From ASMP01 sp041484115 (GTDB lineage: Archaea; Nanobdellota; Nanobdellia; Pacearchaeales; GW2011-AR1), in contig JBGPHA010000004.1 in assembly GCA_041484115.1 (NCBI GenBank), positions 1 through 26,297 on the forward strand: DNA of 26,297 nucleotides, written 5' to 3'. A program made the translations under genes and the position numbers. Under the pieces are notes generated by a model that worked only from the letters and a program-made list of their open reading frames with translations, was not told the origin of the DNA and did no database searches. Of the stretch, positions 23,989 through 26,297 are shown one piece after another (position 1 is the stretch's first letter; every line of letters begins with the position of its first letter).

Positions 23989-25332
23989 CTATAAAATTTT
24001 TCCTGTTATATTGACATTATCCGCAAAACCATAATCGCCATTCCCTCCGTTTGGAGGAGCTCCCCCTGGCTGTGTTGTGTACAAAAAGAATCTTACCTGT
24101 ACCAGAGACTTGTTTTCAGCGCCTATCAAATTCCACTGTTGTGATAACCAATTGGAATCGCCGCTTATTGATTCCAGTTGATTCCAAGCTCCTGCATTGC
24201 CAACTCTCCAGTAAATTAAAAACTTATCGCCAGATTCTAAAGAAAAAGTTCTTCTCGAGTAATTAAAAGTTATATTGTTGTATCCTATCGTGCTCATATT
24301 TGCAGTTATATTTGAATCGTCCCGCACGGTAACAGAATAAACTCCTTGATATTTTAGAGTATCATTTAGATAGACATCATCACTATCAATAGGCTGTGAC
24401 CCAAGAAAGTCAGTGATAAACCACCCATGATTGGCCATTTGAGTAACAAAAGAGGGGCCGTGAGGAGAAGTATAATTTTCAAAGTCATCATAGTACAGAG
24501 TCATTAATGTCTTTGAACATTGACTTGGTTGTCCAGAGCAAGACCAGCCAAATTCAACCCGACAGCTGGAAGAACAACCATTTCCACTGCTGTTACCCCC
24601 ATCATCACAAGTTTCTCCAGCTTCGATAATTCCATTTCCGCAGACAAAGTTTGTGCATTGAATTGTGTTAAACCCAGAGCAATTAGCAAGACAGCTAAGA
24701 GGTCCTCCTCCAGTAAATCCTTGACTTTGGCATGTCTGATTGTTTAAATCTGTTCCATCGCAAACTTCAGAGCCTTCCCGAACATTATCTGGACAGATAT
24801 TTACTATTGGAATCCCTGTAGACACTCCAACAATTTGCTTTACTTCTGCTTTATTGCAGCTAACTAATCTTTGTCTTCCATTGTCTACTTGATATCTTAT
24901 GGGAATTATAGTTACTGAATATATATTTCCCAATGAAGAACTAATATTGAAAGTATCTGTTCTTGATTCTCCAGGAGTAAGAGAATTTAGTCCAAGCCCA
25001 AAGACGACAGAATTCCCAACTTTTTTGCTCCCATTTTGATTTAGATAAGGAGAAAGGTCTATCGTCGCAGTTTCCTGGCTTGAATTGTTCGTAGCATGGA
25101 TGAAATATCCTCCAATATCAAATTTTCCGCTGTTCACTAGACTTAAAGTTAATATTGAATTTGAATTGTTAAAAGATGCCTCTTTTATAACATCACCAAC
25201 TTCGCTTGGGCAATCCAGACTTGCTTGAGGAACATAACTTTTAAGAAATATGTAGGCTACTCCACCCATTATGATTGTAAGAAGTATCAGAAGAATATAA
25301 CTAATCATTGAGCTCGCACCTTTCTTTTTCAT
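23989..25332 (-). CDS. Pilin with DUF4215-like module and beta-sandwich tip
   Basis: A 447-aa pilin. Leader MKKKG, then ASSMISYILLILLTIIMGGVAYIF. A head domain (about 38-165) is homologous to that of the 384-aa Cys-rich pilin. It continues with a Cys-rich linker (VCDGTDLNNQTCQSQGF), a DUF4215-like module (231-272) and a C-terminal domain (278-447) that begins YYDDFENY and contains DKFLIYWRVGNAGAWNQL and YGFADNVNITG. That pattern resembles jelly-roll/MAM-like carbohydrate-binding domains (tentative). It lacks the Glu at +5. It is the most upstream pilus gene here and is probably a tip adhesin. Leaderless or short-leader start, with its promoter at 25351-25363. Confidence 0.85.
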   Translation of the reverse strand: MKKKGASSMISYILLILLTIIMGGVAYIFLKSYVPQASLDCPSEVGDVIKEASFNNSNSILTLSLVNSGKFDIGGYFIHATNNSSQETATIDLSPYLNQNGSKKVGNSVVFGLGLNSLTPGESRTDTFNISSSLGNIYSVTIIPIRYQVDNGRQRLVSCNKAEVKQIVGVSTGIPIVNICPDNVREGSEVCDGTDLNNQTCQSQGFTGGGPLSCLANCSGFNTIQCTNFVCGNGIIEAGETCDDGGNSSGNGCSSSCRVEFGWSCSGQPSQCSKTLMTLYYDDFENYTSPHGPSFVTQMANHGWFITDFLGSQPIDSDDVYLNDTLKYQGVYSVTVRDDSNITANMSTIGYNNITFNYSRRTFSLESGDKFLIYWRVGNAGAWNQLESISGDSNWLSQQWNLIGAENKSLVQVRFFLYTTQPGGAPPNGGNGDYGFADNVNITGKIL

Positions 25333-25350
25333 TCATAAAAAAAGGAAAAA

Positions 25351-25363
25351 ATAGTTTATTAAA
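25351..25363 (-). promoter_or_regulatory. Shared-type promoter of the 447-aa pilin
   Basis: The minus strand reads TTTAATAAACTATTTTTTCC, centred about 26 nt before ATG 25332. Sequence and spacing match those of the 23948, 21233 and 25696 genes. Confidence 0.6.
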
Positions 25364-25378
25364 GTTTTGATAAAATCA

Positions 25379-25696
25379 TTAACTTAATTCCACTTCTGAA
25401 GAAGGGCAGTAATAAGTATATCTTTTTTTAGGAGTTTCTCCTCTTTTGATGTATCCTATTTCTATTTGAAAAAATCCTTCAGATGCCGAAGACACTGTTA
25501 TTAGGTCTCCTATCTGTGCTGGGTTTCCGTCATAACCGAGGTGCGTTTTTATTTTTAAAACACTTCTTTTTCCTTTATGATTCTTAAAAACATATTTTGT
25601 TTCTGCTGATTTTCCAAAAAACGAGGAATTTTCAATAACACTTTTTATTTTTCCTCTTGTTATCTCTTTAAATCTTTGTTCAAGTAAAAGTGCCAT
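25379..25696 (-). CDS. Hypothetical beta-rich protein
   Basis: A 105-aa soluble protein that I do not recognise. It alternates basic and hydrophobic residues in apparent strands (VLKIKTHLGY, FQIEIGYIKRG), with an N-terminal helix and no signal peptide. The AQIGDLITVSS stretch resembles a small OB or SH3-like barrel, but this is only a guess. It carries the promoter type of the pilin genes (25715-25726), so it may be expressed with the pilus, though it is separated from the first pilin by 46 nt that contain that pilin's own promoter. Confidence 0.7.
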   Translation of the reverse strand: MALLLEQRFKEITRGKIKSVIENSSFFGKSAETKYVFKNHKGKRSVLKIKTHLGYDGNPAQIGDLITVSSASEGFFQIEIGYIKRGETPKKRYTYYCPSSEVELS

Positions 25697-25714
25697 TTTA
25701 TATCAAGTGAAAAA

Positions 25715-25726
25715 ACAGTTTATTAA
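25715..25726 (-). promoter_or_regulatory. Shared-type promoter of the 105-aa hypothetical gene
   Basis: The minus strand reads TTAATAAACTGTTTTTTC, centred 26 nt before ATG 25696, and differs by one base from the pilin promoters in the AAACTATTTTT part. Confidence 0.5.
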
Positions 25727-25752
25727 CTTAATGGTGTTTAATTACTGATCTT

Positions 25753-26067
25753 TCAAGAATTCTTGAATTTTGTAAGGTATTCTTGAATTTGTACATTGAG
25801 TTCCCCAATTTTATAATGTAATGTTTCTTCAAAATCTTCTGTTTTTCCGACTTGCCCTAGAACAGATTCCTCCATATATAATGGTAAAAGAACCCCAACA
25901 CAATCAGAAAGAGATCTCTTATCGTGATATCTAATATCTTTTTTAAATCTGCTGAATAAACCTGAATAACTAGATTTTATCCTTTTAAATTCATTTCGCA
26001 CTTCTATAAATCTTTCTTCTGCTTGTGCCAAACTCAAACCAGAATTGTATTCGAGTGGCCTTACCAT
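25753..26067 (-). CDS. Hypothetical helical protein
   Basis: A 104-aa charged, mostly helical soluble protein (SLAQAEERFIEVRNEFKRIK, then DCVGVLLPLYMEES and a helical C-terminus). No family is recognised. A TATA-like TTTTAAAG centred near 26091 lies about 24 nt before the ATG, suggesting a leaderless message. The frame starting at 26153 on the opposite strand encodes a clear homologue, so this belongs to a local two-copy family arranged head to head. Confidence 0.7.
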   Translation of the reverse strand: MVRPLEYNSGLSLAQAEERFIEVRNEFKRIKSSYSGLFSRFKKDIRYHDKRSLSDCVGVLLPLYMEESVLGQVGKTEDFEETLHYKIGELNVQIQEYLTKFKNS

Positions 26068-26152
26068 ACATTAATTCGGACTGAATCTTTAAAAGTATTT
26101 TGTTGATTAATTATATATCTTTCAACCCCAGAATCTTTCTTTTCTAGAATCC

Positions 26153-26297
26153 CTGAAATTTGAAAGGGTTAAATCTAATTATTCTGGTTTTTGTAGTCTA
26201 GAAAGAAAAGCTGTCGGAGAGGAGGATGAGAGATCTCTTGTTAATTGTATTAGAGTTCTTTTACCATTTGCAACAGAGGGTCTTAATCAAGAGCAAA
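26153..26297 (+). CDS. Divergent homologue of the 104-aa protein (partial, start uncertain)
   Basis: An open frame running off the window. From FERVKSNYSGF (about 26159) through DERSLVNCIRVLLPF it aligns without gaps to FKRIKSSYSGL through DKRSLSDCVGVLLPL of the neighbouring minus-strand protein, 20 identities in 46 positions. In-frame TAA lies upstream near 26108, and no ATG, GTG or TTG precedes the conserved part; CTG at 26153 is the only near-standard start. It may use a non-standard start, or be a 5'-truncated pseudogene. A TATATAT stretch at about 26112-26118 could be its promoter. The remaining 230 bases between the two genes show nothing else. Confidence 0.5.
   Translation, partial: MKFERVKSNYSGFCSLERKAVGEEDERSLVNCIRVLLPFATEGLNQEQ

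Noticed and set aside
26212..26297. A + strand frame from ATG just after a GGAGAGGAGG run
   Set aside because: The purine run touches the ATG with no spacing, and another frame through the same bases encodes a clear homologue of the neighbouring protein.

Overview
The window is AT-rich and gene-dense, and looks like a DPANN-type archaeon (Pacearchaeota/Woesearchaeota-like; the lineage is an inference). The evidence is an archaeal-type CCA-adding enzyme, the archaeal trio of Era-like GTPase, DUF2073 protein and COG3364 zinc ribbon, archaeal pilins with class III signal peptides, a TadA/VirB11-like pilus ATPase paired with two TadB/TadC-like membrane proteins, and TATA boxes 24-31 nt before many start codons (largely leaderless expression). 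I see no tRNA, rRNA, insertion sequence or CRISPR array.

Layout. 1-867 (+): the end of an unknown gene, an FHA-domain protein and an unknown 145-aa protein, tightly coupled. 842-3782 (-): CCA-adding enzyme, zinc-ribbon protein, DUF2073 protein and Era-like GTPase. The zinc-ribbon gene appears to start at ATT, so a conventional call would lose its whole zinc ribbon. 3795-7847 (-): two large secreted, membrane-anchored surface proteins, one with a PKD domain and a cytoplasmic tail, one with three SSxTNAH repeats. 8009-10908 (+): a secreted HExxH metzincin-like putative lipoprotein and a short RtcB-family ligase. 10905-25332 (-): a type IV pilus locus of about 14.4 kb. 25379-26297: two small unknown genes and the start of a divergent homologue of the last one.

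The pilus locus reads right to left: pilin with a jelly-roll-like tip, small pilin-like protein, very Cys-rich pilin, two translationally coupled plain pilins, another pilin-like protein, the ATPase (interrupted by a 485-aa LAGLIDADG intein), a 62-aa coiled-coil protein, two T2SF/TadB-C-like platform proteins, one pilin-like membrane protein, and two tandemly duplicated beta-helix proteins with pilin-like N-termini. One Cys-rich DUF4215-like module occurs in two pilins and in both beta-helix proteins, and a 35-bp DNA core of it is identical in three of them. I infer an adhesive pilus whose conserved stem segments carry exchangeable tips. At least four genes in and beside the locus share an extended promoter sequence, which suggests co-expression.
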